A stretch of DNA of 64,000 bases, from assembly GCA_002005505.1 (NCBI GenBank), contig MVGU01001442.1, positions 2,501-66,500 on the forward strand. Direction: 5' to 3'. Shown in pieces: positions 42,985 to 54,853 of this stretch. Position 1 is the stretch's first letter; each line of letters starts with the position of its first letter. The stretch comes from Botryococcus braunii. Taxonomy: Eukaryota > Chlorophyta > Trebouxiophyceae. Both the position numbers and the translations under genes were made by a program. Under the pieces are notes generated by a model, which did not search any database, was not told the DNA's origin, and saw only the letters and a program-made list of their open reading frames with translations.

Positions 42985-44099
42985 TCATGGCAAACCTTGA
43001 GGAAACAAATCACTGTACTCCCTAAGGAGCACCCCCAATTGTTCCGGTTTGCCCTTCAACACCTCCTCCAGTCCCAAGGATCCCGTGAGCTTACCCGACG
43101 ACGACATTGGCTTCTCCTCCTCCCCCTCCACTAGGGGTTCCGAGAATAATTCCGGGACCGGCCCGCCCTGGGTACCCGGTCCCCTGGAGTTGGTTGATGA
43201 GGTGCGTGATTCGTCGTCGGAGGGATTTAGCTCGTTTCCCTCCTGGGATGATTCCCCCTCCTGCTCATCCCATGCATACTCTTCAGGTCTCATGACAACA
43301 TTCAACAGACAAAGTCTTCATTGATCTACTTTGTTCTTCCCCTTCCTCACTATGTTCATACCCCATTGCAACGTGCAGGGTAAGACTTTCCTGTGAGGGT
43401 CCAACGTTACCCACTTCCCTTGATGTTTTATTTGTGCTTTCCCAACCCCAACACTGACTGTGGCTTCCCTTGGAGACATCCAGTCTTGACCCAAAATGAG
43501 ATCCACTCCCTCCATGATAGAATCACATACAAAGAAAGTATGGCGGGTGACTACCGAAGGGGTGAACCTAACACTAAGGTCAACCTTCCCCTTGGTTTTA
43601 GACAAGGTCCCATCTGCAAGGACTACTGTTGTTGCTTCCTTGTGATACCTAAGCCCTTGTAAACTTTGCCTCGGACAAAGGAATGGGTAGCCCCAGTGTC
43701 CATGAGTGCACGAAAGTCCATGCCTCGAACAGTAACGGCAAAAGTCAGGTTGAGTGGTGAGAGATTTCCCACATGCCCTACATGACAAGATGGTTGTGGC
43801 ATGACACATGCAAGCACAAATGCAAAAGGAAATATTCCTGCCTTGCCCGAGAACATAAATTGTTCTCCCCTACATCCCCGAGCAAGAACTTTTAGTTTGG
43901 CCTTTGTCCTGTACTCTAAGAAAAACCTCCTGCTTTTCCAGACTTTTTGACTAATAACAAAGCAGGCACCAAGGCTGGGATCATGTTTTCTCTTTGCAAA
44001 GAAATCATGCAAGCAAGCCTCTGCACAATTTTTCTTAGGTACTACCAACTCAAAGGGTTCAGAGAGTGAAGACAAATAGGCCAAACAATGGGGATCCAT
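42985..44099 (-). pseudogene. GypsyB1 protease ORF, frameshifted
   Basis: Starts MDPHCLAYLSSLSEPFE 15 bases after the gag stop and in the same frame. Carries the pre-protease motif PSLGACFVISQK and active site ALMDTGATHSFVRG. A one-base loss near 43660-43670 relative to GypsyB2 shifts the frame; the remainder (VVLADGTLSKTKGK, CDSIMEGVDLILGQDW) is in another frame. An acidic region then leads to the RT, with TGA at 42985-42987 where GypsyB2 has GGA. Confidence 0.88.
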
Positions 44100-44111
44100 G
44101 ACCCTTGCGAG

Positions 44112-45373
44112 TCAAGTTTTGGGTTTCCGCTTCCCTTCCCCCTTCCACTTCCCTCTTCCCTTTCCTTTCCCTTGCCAATTACCTTGCCCTCCTTGAGGTG
44201 GTGGAAGCCCTCCTTGCACTGGTGCCACCACTGGTGGGGCCTGTGGTGCAGAGGGAAAGTAACCCGGTTGAAAAACTGGTGGTTGGAACCCTCCCGCTTT
44301 AGCTTTAGCAGCCAACCACTCCCTTTTCAACTGACATTGCCATGCTTCATGGCCCAACTGTTTGCAAAAGTAACACTCCCTATTAGCGGGGATGACCTTC
44401 CGAGAGTCCAACTTTCCTCCCTTCCCTGGTGCACCTGGGGGTCCTCCAACAGCTCCCCAGAAGGGTGGTGACCCTTGAACTTCCTCTGGGATATGAGCTG
44501 CACCAAGATTGGTGTGGAAGTTTGATAGTGTCCTCCTCTTGGGGGGACCTCCCTGTGCATCCCCATGGGCACTTTTGAAACCACCTTCATGACCACAAAG
44601 GTGCACAAGTCATCCAGGTCTGTGAAGGGTTTCCCTGTCCCGGGGTTGATGGTACTGGCCAATCTTAACTGCACATTAAGACCCTTCATGAACAAGTGCA
44701 ACTTATCCTGCTCTACCATTTCATATTCCACCTCAATATCCGAAAGCAAAGCAACAAATCTTTCAATGTACCTCTCCACACTTTCATTCCCTTGGTATAC
44801 TTTGTCAAGCTTTTGTCTTGCTATTGCTACTGTGTCAGTGGCATCATATCTTTTGGACACAAAAGCTTTAAAGTCTTCCCACTCTATGGCATCTTCCTCT
44901 CCTCCCTCTTTGTCCCACTTACGCACAAAAGCATCCCACACTTTAAGTGGCCTTTCCTCTAAGTGTTGAACTGCAAGAGCAACCCACTTAGCATTAGGCA
45001 CGTTAGTGAGTTTAGCATATGATGCCAATTTCCGTGCAAAAAATATGAAACTCCCTCTTTTTCCATTAAACAGAGAAGGAGGGGCAGCACGCACTTGCAC
45101 CGGTTTGAGGATCGGTGCTTGGGCCTCAGCCTGCCGAGCCTCCAACTTTTGTTCGACTAACGTGTTAATGTATTCTTCAATTTCCTCCTTTGACAAGGGG
45201 CGTTTCTTCCTTCTGCCTTCCGATCCCTCGGTTGTAGGGGCGATCGGGTTCATGGAATCGACGTCCTCCTCTAACAAATCCGTAACCTCGAAGCCTTCCC
45301 GCAAAGAACCTTCCAAAAGGCTTCGGTCGTCCTCAGAAAGGTTTTTAAACCTATCTGATGTCACCGAGCTCAT
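44112..45373 (-). pseudogene. gag: GypsyB1 gag
   Basis: Starts MSSVTSDRFKNLSEDD. The gag domain (LFNGKRGSFIFFARKLASY; LDKVYQGNESVERYIERF; FMKGLNVQLRLAS) runs to about 44590, where the frame changes. The C-terminal part has zinc knuckle CYFCKQLGHEAWQC and a Lys/Gly-rich tail ending KRKPKT and TGA at 44112-44114. The frame change may be a lesion or programmed; the matching part of GypsyB2 is outside the window. Confidence 0.85.
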
Positions 45374-45460
45374 CTACGAGGGGCATCCCAAAGTTAGATC
45401 CTTGCATCGGCATCTGCCAACTTCCAACAACTTGATCGAAAACCCCAAAGGATTGATAAC

Positions 45461-45477
45461 GGCTTTCGCCGATACCA
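45461..45477 (-). other. GypsyB1 primer-binding site
   Basis: TGGTATCGGCGAAAGCC on the minus strand, two bases after the 5' LTR. Shares TGGTATCGGCGA with GypsyA and Copia4. Confidence 0.8.
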
Positions 45478-45479
45478 AA

Positions 45480-45957
45480 TGTAATAACTCAGCGGAATTT
45501 ATAAGGAAGTAAGGCAGGAAGGGAGCAAGGAACGAGGCGCGACACGAGGTCCGTCACTTGGGGCAAGCAAGCGTTTACAAGAACCACCCCACCACACAGC
45601 TTACCCTTGTGGTTTCTCCAGTTCTGTCCTCTCGTGTTAATCTACTCGGCACGCAGGTTCCTAGCCAAGGGACGCCTATGATTCGAACTCGGCCCATGTA
45701 CGACTTATGTCCCTCTATCCTTCGTGAGAGCCCTAGATCGTCCACTCGCTGGCGTGCTAACGGTGACAACTATTGTCATCAAACACACGCAATGACGGAG
45801 TGCCAACTATGCATGGCGTAAGCAACCATCACCGACGGAAGGTGCTACTCTCGTTCGAGCGGCTAACCACGTGGCTCCCACGGGCGTGCAGTATGGCGCC
45901 AAAGGGCGTCTCCCGCAAATGTCCCGAAATGCTCGGAAATCCTCGCATTCCGTTACA
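45480..45957 (-). repeat. GypsyB1 5' LTR
   Basis: 478 bp. Differs from the 3' LTR by one inserted base (ACTCAGCGG against ACTCGCGG) and several substitutions, so the insertion is older than GypsyA or Copia4. Confidence 0.95.
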
Positions 45958-47154
45958 CAGATACTGCCCTTTCTTGGCTGGTTCTGACACACACTTGCCC
46001 CTGGACAAGCAAAAACCCAGATACGTTAACAGCAACAGCAGTGCCCTCATGCCCATCCACCCCTGCATGCGACTAGCAGCCAGGAAAATCGCATCATCCA
46101 CAAACGTGGTCATCCTTAGGCCTCTCTCCCTGAGAGGAGTATACACCTGTAGCATGAACCTTGTGTAGGTTCTGCATGCAGAGGACAAACCAAATGGTAA
46201 CACAGTAAACACAAAAAATTTTCCTTGAAAACTCAAACCCAGGTACTTCTGATCCTCCTTGTGCACCCGAAAATGATGGTAACCTGCTTTAAAATCTGTG
46301 AGACACAGCCAGTCTCCTGGCCTGGCATACTGTGGCACGTCAGTCAGTTTTTCATACGTGAAACTGACATATTTATCAAACAGGTTAATATACCTAGCGT
46401 CCAGAATAAGCCGCAACTTGCCCTTTCTATTTGCCACCACCCCCAGCCCACTGCACACCTGTACCTTGTCGCCTGTGACTTCCATTAATGCCCCTGTGTG
46501 CAGTAAGTCTTCTAAAGACGTCCTGACAAACTCTGCATGCAGCTCAACCGATTTTTTATTGGCAAACTGTACCTTCCCAGGCCTGTCTCCCTTCAGCAGC
46601 TCTCGGACCCTTTGCCCTTGCCCTGGCAGCGTGGTCTTTAGTAATTCTACCACTTGCTATTTCCTATCTTGATACCTTGGATGTTCCGACTGTGTCTTGG
46701 AGTCTGCCCCTACCCATTCCAGCTTGACCCCATGCCTTAGCCAGTTCAGCACTTTCTGCTGTTCAGCAGTCAAAGGCGCCTGCCCTTGTGCCCACACGAA
46801 ATACCTCTCCCAGGCCTTTAGCCGACTATTGGGTACCCCTGCCACAAACTCTTCGTCTTTTAAAGCCCTGTCCCACTCCTGCGCTAGTAGGCGTGGAGTT
46901 CCTAGCTCAGGCCCTTCACCTGCAGTCACGCCTTCCTCCTGCCACGCCCTTAACGCATGCTGCACCTCTTCCCATTCAACATCTATCTTTGGTAGGCCCC
47001 TGTTAAGCCCTTTTGTGCATCTGGCAACTTGTGGCGCATGGCCCTGCTCTCCGCCAGTCCCAGCATGCTGCCCTGCTGCTTCTGCCCAGCCTGCCTCCCT
47101 CCAACCAGGTTCTCCAACCTCTAAATCTCCCATTGACACCCCCTCACCTGTCAT
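45958..47154 (-). pseudogene. pol: DIRS-like pol, 5' segment (reverse transcriptase)
   Basis: Starts ATG 47152-47154, which overlaps the gag stop as ATGA. The N-terminal part has WERYFVWAQGQAPLTAEQQKVLNWLRHGVKLEW, the usual lead-in of DIRS-type RT. TAG at 46657-46659 interrupts the frame after RYQDRK. Beyond it come KLRLILDARYINLF, DWLCLTDFKAGYHHFRVHKED, VLPFGLSSACRTYTRFM and the catalytic MTTFVDDAIF. The frame runs to QYL, where GypsyB1 inserted, and resumes at 32214. Placement in the DIRS/Ngaro group is from these motifs; exact subgroup not determined. Confidence 0.87.
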
Positions 47155-47594
47155 AGCCTTGGCTGGGCACTTGTGGATGCCATCCCCTGACCTCTGTGGG
47201 CAGGGGCATGTTGAAATTTGCAGCCATCCATCCCTGCAGTGGCATTACACTCTCCATCCAGCCACCAGCCCCTGCAGCAGTGCGTGGGCTCCGGTTTGGC
47301 ATTGGGATAATGGGTAAGGTCGTACCCTCCTTTAAATAATTCCTTCCGTGCTCTTCCACCCGCCGGGAATCCACGGCCTCTCCCTGCCGGTGGCCTGTAG
47401 TTGGGTACGTAGCTTGGCACGGGTGCGGCACGTTGAACGTTTACCGCCCGCAGTTGAGTTGCAAACTGTTCCCTCCCAGCTTCGGATGCCAGCTTTCTTA
47501 ACTGGGCGCAGTGCAGCTCCCAGTGTTCGGCGAACAAGTAGTCCAGCAAGCCGATTATCTCTCCAGCCTGCGTCCCGTGCCATTCTTGTACCAT
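47151..47594 (-). CDS. gag: DIRS-like gag ORF
   Basis: 147 residues from the first ATG (MVQEWHGTQAGEIIGLLDYLF); the frame is open about 30 codons further upstream without an ATG, so an upstream exon is possible. An Arg/Gly/Pro-rich stretch is followed by a Cys/His cluster CCRGWWLDGECNATAG...GCKFQHAPAH, which resembles a CCCH finger. The TGA at 47151-47153 overlaps the pol ATG. The call as gag rests on position, basic composition and the finger. Confidence 0.6.
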   Translation of the reverse strand: MVQEWHGTQAGEIIGLLDYLFAEHWELHCAQLRKLASEAGREQFATQLRAVNVQRAAPVPSYVPNYRPPAGRGRGFPAGGRARKELFKGGYDLTHYPNAKPEPTHCCRGWWLDGECNATAGMDGCKFQHAPAHRGQGMASTSAQPRL

Positions 47595-47800
47595 ATTTCT
47601 CTCCTTAGCCTTGCATCCTTGCACCCATTGCCACCCTTCCTTATCCGTGTGTATCCGGGAGGTCTCCCCACCGACTCTCTCTCACGATCGTCCACCGTCC
47701 GGACCCCACTCGCTTGCCTCCATGCCCACTCCACCACCAACTCAATATGTTTTCCAAATACAATAAGCCCAAGTATCCATCTGGTCGCAAGCAAGTCATG

Positions 47801-48449
<649 letters not shown>

Positions 48450-48538
48450 AACCTAGCAGACTTCTGAAACTTGTTATAGTGGCAAAGGAAGAGAGAGAGA
48501 GACGAGACACCAGTCAGGTTAGAGCATTCAGCGGAATC

Positions 48539-48676
48539 TGTTACAAGCCGGTCAGCACCGGGACTTCCTTCGACGCCAAGACGCGTGCCACTTTCCAGAA
48601 CCTTCATTTCAGGACCCGGCAGCTTCCTGCCCAAAATCCTACACATTTCAGGACCTGGCAGCTTCCTGCCGTTACA
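48539..48676 (-). repeat. possible GypsyC 3' LTR
   Basis: 138 bp starting TGTTACAAGCC and ending CCGTTACA on the plus strand. A strong polypurine tract on the element strand (GTAGGGGAGGGGGAAG, 48677-48692) abuts its right edge, 271 bp after the pol stop. No second copy is in the window, so the left edge is a guess. Confidence 0.35.
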
Positions 48677-48947
48677 ACTTCCCCCTCCCCTACATGGGAG
48701 CGTCCTCGCTCACATCAGAGCAGTCATCACGAGCAAGACTCTGTAAGGTAAGAGTTCTTCAAGCAGTGTACATGCCGTCTACACTCAAGCAACAATATTT
48801 TTTTACACACATAGCTTAGGCGACAATTTTGTTGAGCCTCCAATGGTGAGGTACGCCAGGGTACGTCAGTGAGCTTTGTTCATCATCATTCATTGCTTGA
48901 AATTGTCATGGCGGGCTTCAAAGTGGATCGATGATCTACACTTAACA
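48677..48947 (-). other. GypsyC 3' untranslated region
   Basis: Contains the putative polypurine tract at its left edge and no open frame of note. Confidence 0.45.
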
Positions 48948-50876
48948 TCATGCGCGCGCTATACAGCTCACCGTACTGAACTTCCCACTTGTATAACAAC
49001 GGGGTGACACGCGGGGAGCAACTAAGCCCTTCTCCCTCCCCCCGGCGGGCAGCCATGCTGTACCCGCAACAAACAAGTGCAGGAAAAGATCGCCTCTCCG
49101 TGTCAAAGTCCGCCTCTTCTTAGGCGCAGTATTCGTAGTTGCTGAGGCACGCGCATTACTTCGCTTCTTAGTACCGTTGCCTGCAGCCGCGACACCTTGC
49201 GTGCGCTTCCTTGTTCCCACCTTCTCATTGAGAGCGCGACCAGCCCAGTACTCCTGGACAACCTCTTGGGCATGTTCTATTAATCCTGGTTCCGGTTCCC
49301 ATGAGTTACGCTCAGGCCCGTAGCCTTTCCATTTTACCAAGTATTCTTTCTTCGGCGCATGGTGCGCAGCCTTCTTCTCTCGATGCATCAAAATACACTC
49401 CACCTCGTATTCCCAATCACCATCAATCCAATCTGGCGGAGGTGAGGGAGCCACATTGACACCCTTATGATATGGCTTCAACAGCGACACATGAAACACA
49501 TTGTGAATGGTGCACTCATCAGGCAACTCCAGCCTATATGCAACAGCGCCAATCCTAGCCAAAATCTTGAATGGCCCAATGAAACGAGGCAAAAACTTCT
49601 TGGTGCCAGGATGCTTCCAACGAATATTCTTAGTGGACAAGAGTACTTCTTGCCCAACTTCATACTCAACATGTCTGCGCCCCTGGTTAGCATAAGTGCG
49701 CTGCCTATCTTGTGCCTCAATCAGGTTACGCTTCGCTAACGCGAGATCATCATGCAACTCTATAGCAAATCTTTTAGCCGACGGAAAAGTGGTCCCAGAA
49801 ATCACTGCAAACGGCTCAATAGGATCCTCCCCATACACCAACCGGAATGGAGTTGTGCGAACGGATTCTTGATAAGCATTGTTATAAGCGAATTGTGCGG
49901 CTGGCACATGCACATCCCAATCATGTTGTGTAGGACTAACATAATGCCGCAACATGTCTTCCACAATGCGATTCACACGCTCAGTTTGGCCATCAGTCTG
50001 TGGATGATAAGCCGTTGAAAAGACAGACCTCGTGCCCAAAATTTTAAACAACGCTTTAGTGAAGGCACTCGTGAACACCGTTCCGCGATCAGTCAACACC
50101 TCTTTAGGCATACCGTGCAGCTTAAACACACGATCCACAAACACATCAGCAAGACCTTCAGCAGACAGCTGATCAGTTGTTGGGATGAAATGCGCATATT
50201 TAGACAGTCGGTCCACAACCACAAGGATAGCATCATTCCCGTTCACCGTTTTGGGTAAGTCAGTAATAAAATCCATGGAGATGCTTTCCCACCTTCGTGA
50301 AGGAATTGGTAGAGGCTGCAGCAGACCAGCTGGCAGTGAGGTATCCACCTTGTTGCGCTGGCACGCATCGCAAACGCGAAGAAAATCTTCAACACCTTCC
50401 CTCAGCTTCGGCCACCAAAAATACCGTTGTATTTTCTCCAACATTTTAGTCCGGCCCACATGGCCTGCCTGTGGCACTTCATGGTTTTCTTTGAGAATGG
50501 CTTCTTTGAGCTCTTTATCTTTACCATCTGCCATTTCGGGAACATACATTGCTTTTCCACGGAACCAGTAACCATCTTTAGCGACCAACTTCGCTCTTTG
50601 TCTTTTACGCCCATCCCTTAGAAGATGATCCTTCTCATACGCGGTCCGTATGCGGTGCAACCAGTCTTCCCCCTCGGGGCACCACATGGTGAACCCATCC
50701 GGGCACGCGTCGCCCGAGTCACTCGCTGCTCCAGGGACCACCCCACCTAATGGCGGGGCCGTACCGCCTCCAGTGGAACGCGCCCCCTTGCGCGTAAGTA
50801 CAGCACACCTAATACGATGACCTATGCCGCGCCCCCCCATCGCGGCCCTACGCTGAACAGAGCCCCTAGGAGTGTG
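48948..50876 (-). CDS. pol: GypsyC pol, integrase and chromodomain part (truncated)
   Basis: Open frame of about 630 codons cut at its 5' side by the GypsyB2 LTR; the missing gag and RT would lie beyond the right edge of the window. Contains the H2C2 finger (QAGHVGRTKMLEKI...VCDACQRNKV) and integrase core with Asp in SMDFITDLP, Asp in LTDRGTVF and Glu in GQTERVNRIVE. A C-terminal chromodomain (YEVECILMHREKK...YLVKWKGYGPERNSWEPEP) precedes a basic tail. It is a third chromovirus lineage, distinct from GypsyA and GypsyB. No lesion in the visible part. Confidence 0.92.
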   Translation of the reverse strand, partial: HTPRGSVQRRAAMGGRGIGHRIRCAVLTRKGARSTGGGTAPPLGGVVPGAASDSGDACPDGFTMWCPEGEDWLHRIRTAYEKDHLLRDGRKRQRAKLVAKDGYWFRGKAMYVPEMADGKDKELKEAILKENHEVPQAGHVGRTKMLEKIQRYFWWPKLREGVEDFLRVCDACQRNKVDTSLPAGLLQPLPIPSRRWESISMDFITDLPKTVNGNDAILVVVDRLSKYAHFIPTTDQLSAEGLADVFVDRVFKLHGMPKEVLTDRGTVFTSAFTKALFKILGTRSVFSTAYHPQTDGQTERVNRIVEDMLRHYVSPTQHDWDVHVPAAQFAYNNAYQESVRTTPFRLVYGEDPIEPFAVISGTTFPSAKRFAIELHDDLALAKRNLIEAQDRQRTYANQGRRHVEYEVGQEVLLSTKNIRWKHPGTKKFLPRFIGPFKILARIGAVAYRLELPDECTIHNVFHVSLLKPYHKGVNVAPSPPPDWIDGDWEYEVECILMHREKKAAHHAPKKEYLVKWKGYGPERNSWEPEPGLIEHAQEVVQEYWAGRALNEKVGTRKRTQGVAAAGNGTKKRSNARASATTNTAPKKRRTLTRRGDLFLHLFVAGTAWLPAGGREKGLVAPRVSPRCYTSGKFSTVSCIARA

Positions 50877-51354
50877 TGTAATAACTCAGCGGAATTTATA
50901 AGGAAGTAAGGCAGGAAGGGAGCAAGGAACGAGGCGCGACACGAGGTCCGTCACTTGGGGCAAGCAAGCGTTTACAAGAACCACCCCACCACACAGCTTA
51001 CCCTTGTGGTTTCTCCAGTTCTGTTCTCTCGTGTTAATCTACTCGGCACGCGGGTTCCTAGCCAGGGGACGCCTATGATTCGGACTCGGCCCATGTACGA
51101 CTTATGTCCCTCTATCCTTCGTGAGAGCCCTAGATCGTCCACTCGTTGGCGTGCTAACGGTGAAAACTATTGTCATCAAACACACGCAATCACGGAGCGC
51201 CAACTATGCATGGCGTAAGCAACCATCACCGATGGAAGGTGCTACTCTCGTTCGAGCGGCTAACCACGTGGCTCCCACGGGCGTGCAGTATGGCGCCAAA
51301 GGGCGTCTCCCGCAAATGTCCCAAAATGCTCGGAAATCCTCGCATTCCGTTACA
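50877..51354 (-). repeat. GypsyB2 3' LTR
   Basis: 478 bp, closely similar to 32220-32696 and 45480-45957. Polypurine tract TAAGGGGGGATAA at 51355-51367. Confidence 0.95.
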
Positions 51355-52386
51355 TTATCCCCCCCTTAGTCCTTTGCATGTCCTCATGCAAACCCACTCG
51401 AGGATTTTCACTGAGAAGAACAACCAGAGAAACCGGTAAACTGGACGGCCCAAACCTCCAACTGCCGTCTGACCACTGCCGAATTGGTGGTTCATGGGGT
51501 CCCCACTTCCAATGTATAATATCTCCAAGTAAACACTTCCTTGCCATTTATTTTATTTTTATAGCTTTTCTAGGACACTAGGTAGACTTGCGTCTAATCT
51601 TATTCGAAGAACAAACATGAAGAAATAAACGTTCAAACATGAAACACAAGTGTCCCATTTCCCAAGTCCAAGAGAACATAAAAATCTAATTGAAAAACAT
51701 ACAACACAAAAGAATAATTAAAGTGCTGAAGTCCAAAAAGTAGGGAACTTCCATGGAGAAGTTCCATGCTCCCAATGAGTCCCGTTCCCGTAATGGATGA
51801 TCCCAAGTCAACATACTGTAAAAATCCACATAAGGTACACATTCCAGTTCATGCCGAACGACTCGGGTTGCGTTGGCTCTGAACCATGATCCACAAGGAA
51901 CAAACAAGCAAACAAAGAAACAAAGTCCGACGTTCCCAAAAGTCCCAACAACACAAACTTTCAAAGTCCAAGATTTCAAGAGAGTCCAAGTCCCCCTATT
52001 GACATAGACAGTCCAAGACCTGCCAGTCACATAGAAGAATCCCCAATCCCTCTCCAATTTCCAAGTCCCTTCTAGTCACATAGTCCACCAATCACCTAAA
52101 AAGTGCCCAGGATCCACAACTGATTGCTTGTGCTAGCAAGTGTACTCCCCCCCCACCTATCCAAAGCGTGCAGACTCCGGGCTGCAACATGCCATGGTGT
52201 GTGACATCTGTCCACCCACACCGGAGTGGGCGACCCACTCCCAATCCCATCCCGAGGGGGTGCACACATTTGCAATCCTACCACCGGCTTGTCTGTGCAG
52301 ATCCTTGCGTACCCGACAAGGACTCCCTCCTAAAGAGAGCAAAGACAAGGTAACCGACCGGAGGAGCGGGCAGCAGGGGAAAGGCC
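51355..52386 (-). other. GypsyB2 3' untranslated region
   Basis: About 1 kb of non-coding sequence colinear with 32697-33749, with shorter AAAC and C-run microsatellites. Confidence 0.8.
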
Positions 52387-54815
52387 TCAAACGACCGTCT
52401 CGCCCCACTTGGGCGGGCCCAACTCCTGGTGATGGTGGTAGGCGTTGATGGTGTCCTTTGCGTGGTCGAACATGTCCAAGGGCTCCCAGTCGTCTCCGAC
52501 GTCGTAACCTGACCACAGTACCCAGTACTGGTAGGCCGGGGTACCGTCCGGGAAGTGGAGGGCCCGGTTCCCCTTCATCAAGGGACGGTGACCGAGGATG
52601 CCGTCCACGACGTACTCGGCATTCTCCGTGCCGTCATCGCCCTTGACCATGCGTGGTCCCGGCTGGTATTTGTAAATGCTGAGGCGGTCTGGGTTACGTG
52701 GCCCCTTGTAGAGGTCCACATATTCCACGTTTATGCGTGGGTGAAACTTCAGGGCGGCGGGGACGTCCAGCTCAACAGAGTTGGGATGGACGGCAGTGAC
52801 CCGGAAGGGTCCAATCCGGCGCCTGGCAAGCTTTATGTACTTCTGCGACGTCAGGGCGGCTGGGAACTTCGTCCGAAGGAGAACAAGGTCCCCCTCCTTA
52901 TAGATCACAGCCCGGCGGTGGCGGTTCGCCTGGGCCGCCTGCCGCTCCTGAGCTGCAGCCAAAAACTTCCGTGCAAGAGTAAGGGAGTCTTGCATCTTCC
53001 GGAGGAAAAGATCTGCCCGATCTGCTTTCCCCCCCTCCATGTGTCCCATAGCAAATGGAATGTTTGGATCCTGTCCATATGTCAAGCGGAACGGTGTGGT
53101 GTTGATCGAGGCTTGCCATGTATTGTTATAGGCAAACTCTGCAACAGCCAGATGGTTTTCCCATTCTTTAGGCTTATCCCAAACATAATGTTTGAGGTAG
53201 TCCTCAAGAATCCTGTTAACCCGTTCCGTTTGTCCATCAGATTGTGGGTGATAGACTGTAGACCATGCAGGTTTGCAGCCTGTCAAATTTAGGAGTATAT
53301 CCATAAATTTACTCACAAACTTAGGATCCTTATCCGACACAAGTTCCTCTGGAAATCCGTGGTATCTCCAGACTTTATCCCTTAGCAAAACTGCTACATC
53401 ATATGAGTCAGCTTTTGTGGTGGTGGGCACAAAGTGAGCACACTTACTTAACCGGTCCACCACAACCCATATGGCATCATTCCCGTTTGCACTCCGTGGC
53501 AACCCTGTTATGAAATCCATGGAAATGCTTTGCCATTTCCTAGTCGGGATTTGCAAGGGGTGAAGGAGGCCTGCGGGCAACTTGTTTGAAGCTTTGACCC
53601 TTTGACAAGAATCACAGTAGGCAACATATTCCCGCACGTCCTCTGTCATTCCCGGCCACCACCATTCCCGTTTCACCAGTTCATACATCTTGGCAAAACC
53701 AGGGTGTCCCACACACAAAGGTTCATGCAATGCCTTGAGTATATCTTGTCTTAGGTTTCTCCCCACGACTCCTTCCCCATCCTTCACCTCATAATGCCCT
53801 GGGACATACTTCCGTCCCTCCTTCCCATATTCCCATATCCCATTCCTGAAATGCACCTTCCTTCTGTTCGACCTCTTTCCCAACCACTCATCATCCATGT
53901 AAGCCCTCTTTACTAACTCCAGGAAGGGTTCACACGTGTCAAGCTGCTGGGTGACTCCGCTCGGGCGGGCCCTCCCGCCGGAGTCCATTGCGACCCGGGG
54001 CTTGACACTCCTGAGCTCGGGCTCCGCTGGCTCGACGTTGCGTCGGAGCTGCCTGGCCGCGAGGATTGGGACCCTGGACAAGGCATCTGCGACGTTAGTC
54101 TTGCCTGGCTCCCAAACCCAGAGTATGTCAAACTCCTGCAATCGCTCAGCCCACCTAGCTCTTCTCGGGCTAAGTCCTGCCTGTTGTTGCAAAATGGTAT
54201 TACACTTATGGTCAGTAGTTACAGTGACTGGTTTTCCTAACACATAACATCTCCATTCCTGTAGAGCATACACTACAGCCAGCAATTCCCTTTCCGTAGC
54301 AGAATAGTTACGATCTGCACTATTCAACTTTTTGCTATAGTATGCTACTACTTTCCCGTCCTGCATAAGAACTGCTCCCACCCCAAAATCACTTGCATCA
54401 CATGTCACTTGGAATGGTTTCCGAAGATCAGGTAGTGATAAGATAGAGGCCTCTACCAAAGCAGTCTTCAATGCTGAAAAAGATTCCTTCTGTTCCAATT
54501 CCCATTCCCATGCCCTCTTGCTGCTTGACAACTTTGTTAAAGGAGCAGCGATGGCACTAAAGTCCCTGATAAACTTCCTGAAGTAGTTTGCAAGGCCCAG
54601 AAACCTACGGACATCCGTGGTGTTTTTGGGTACGGGCCATTCCTTGACTACTTCCACCTTTTGTGGGTCCACCTTTAATCCATCCCTTCCAATGATATGC
54701 CCCAAGTATCGAAGTTCAGAACGCATGAACTCACACTTGGGTAGCTTGGCAAAGAGTTGCTTCTCTCGCAAGCGAGCGAAGACATTTTCCAAATGAACAT
54801 AGTGCATGTTTTCAT

Positions 54816-54853
<38 letters not shown>

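Larger units (their letters stand above)
32220..45957 (-). mobile_element. GypsyB1: decayed Ty3/Gypsy chromovirus
   Basis: LTRs of 477 and 478 bp and near-identical TSDs AAGAT (32215-32219) and CAGAT (45958-45962). It is inserted in the DIRS RT gene and itself interrupted by Copia4. Lesions: TGA at 42985-42987, TAG at 42652-42654, a protease frameshift near 43670, and a deletion of about 1.3 kb from just after the RT YLDD motif to the integrase core. The gag frame also shifts near 44590. A second copy, GypsyB2, is at 50877 onward. Confidence 0.93.
9235..47800 (-). mobile_element. DIRS-like tyrosine-recombinase retrotransposon, split in three by nested insertions
   Basis: The host pieces are about 9235-11306, 31563-32219 and 45958-47800, roughly 4.6 kb once the inserted elements are removed. 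Minus-strand gag-like and RT-RNase H genes face a plus-strand tyrosine recombinase gene. The RT frame joins exactly across GypsyB1 (QYL to GLIVDLEE) and across GypsyA (EAGV to EVRAQWVPRD), counting each target duplication once. RT type, RNase H tail and recombinase are those of the DIRS/Ngaro/PAT group and not of LTR elements. The element is dead: it has an in-frame TAG at 46657-46659 and a one-base frameshift near 32050. Outer ends are estimates; I could not find the split direct repeats expected for PAT/Kangaroo-type elements. Confidence 0.8.
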
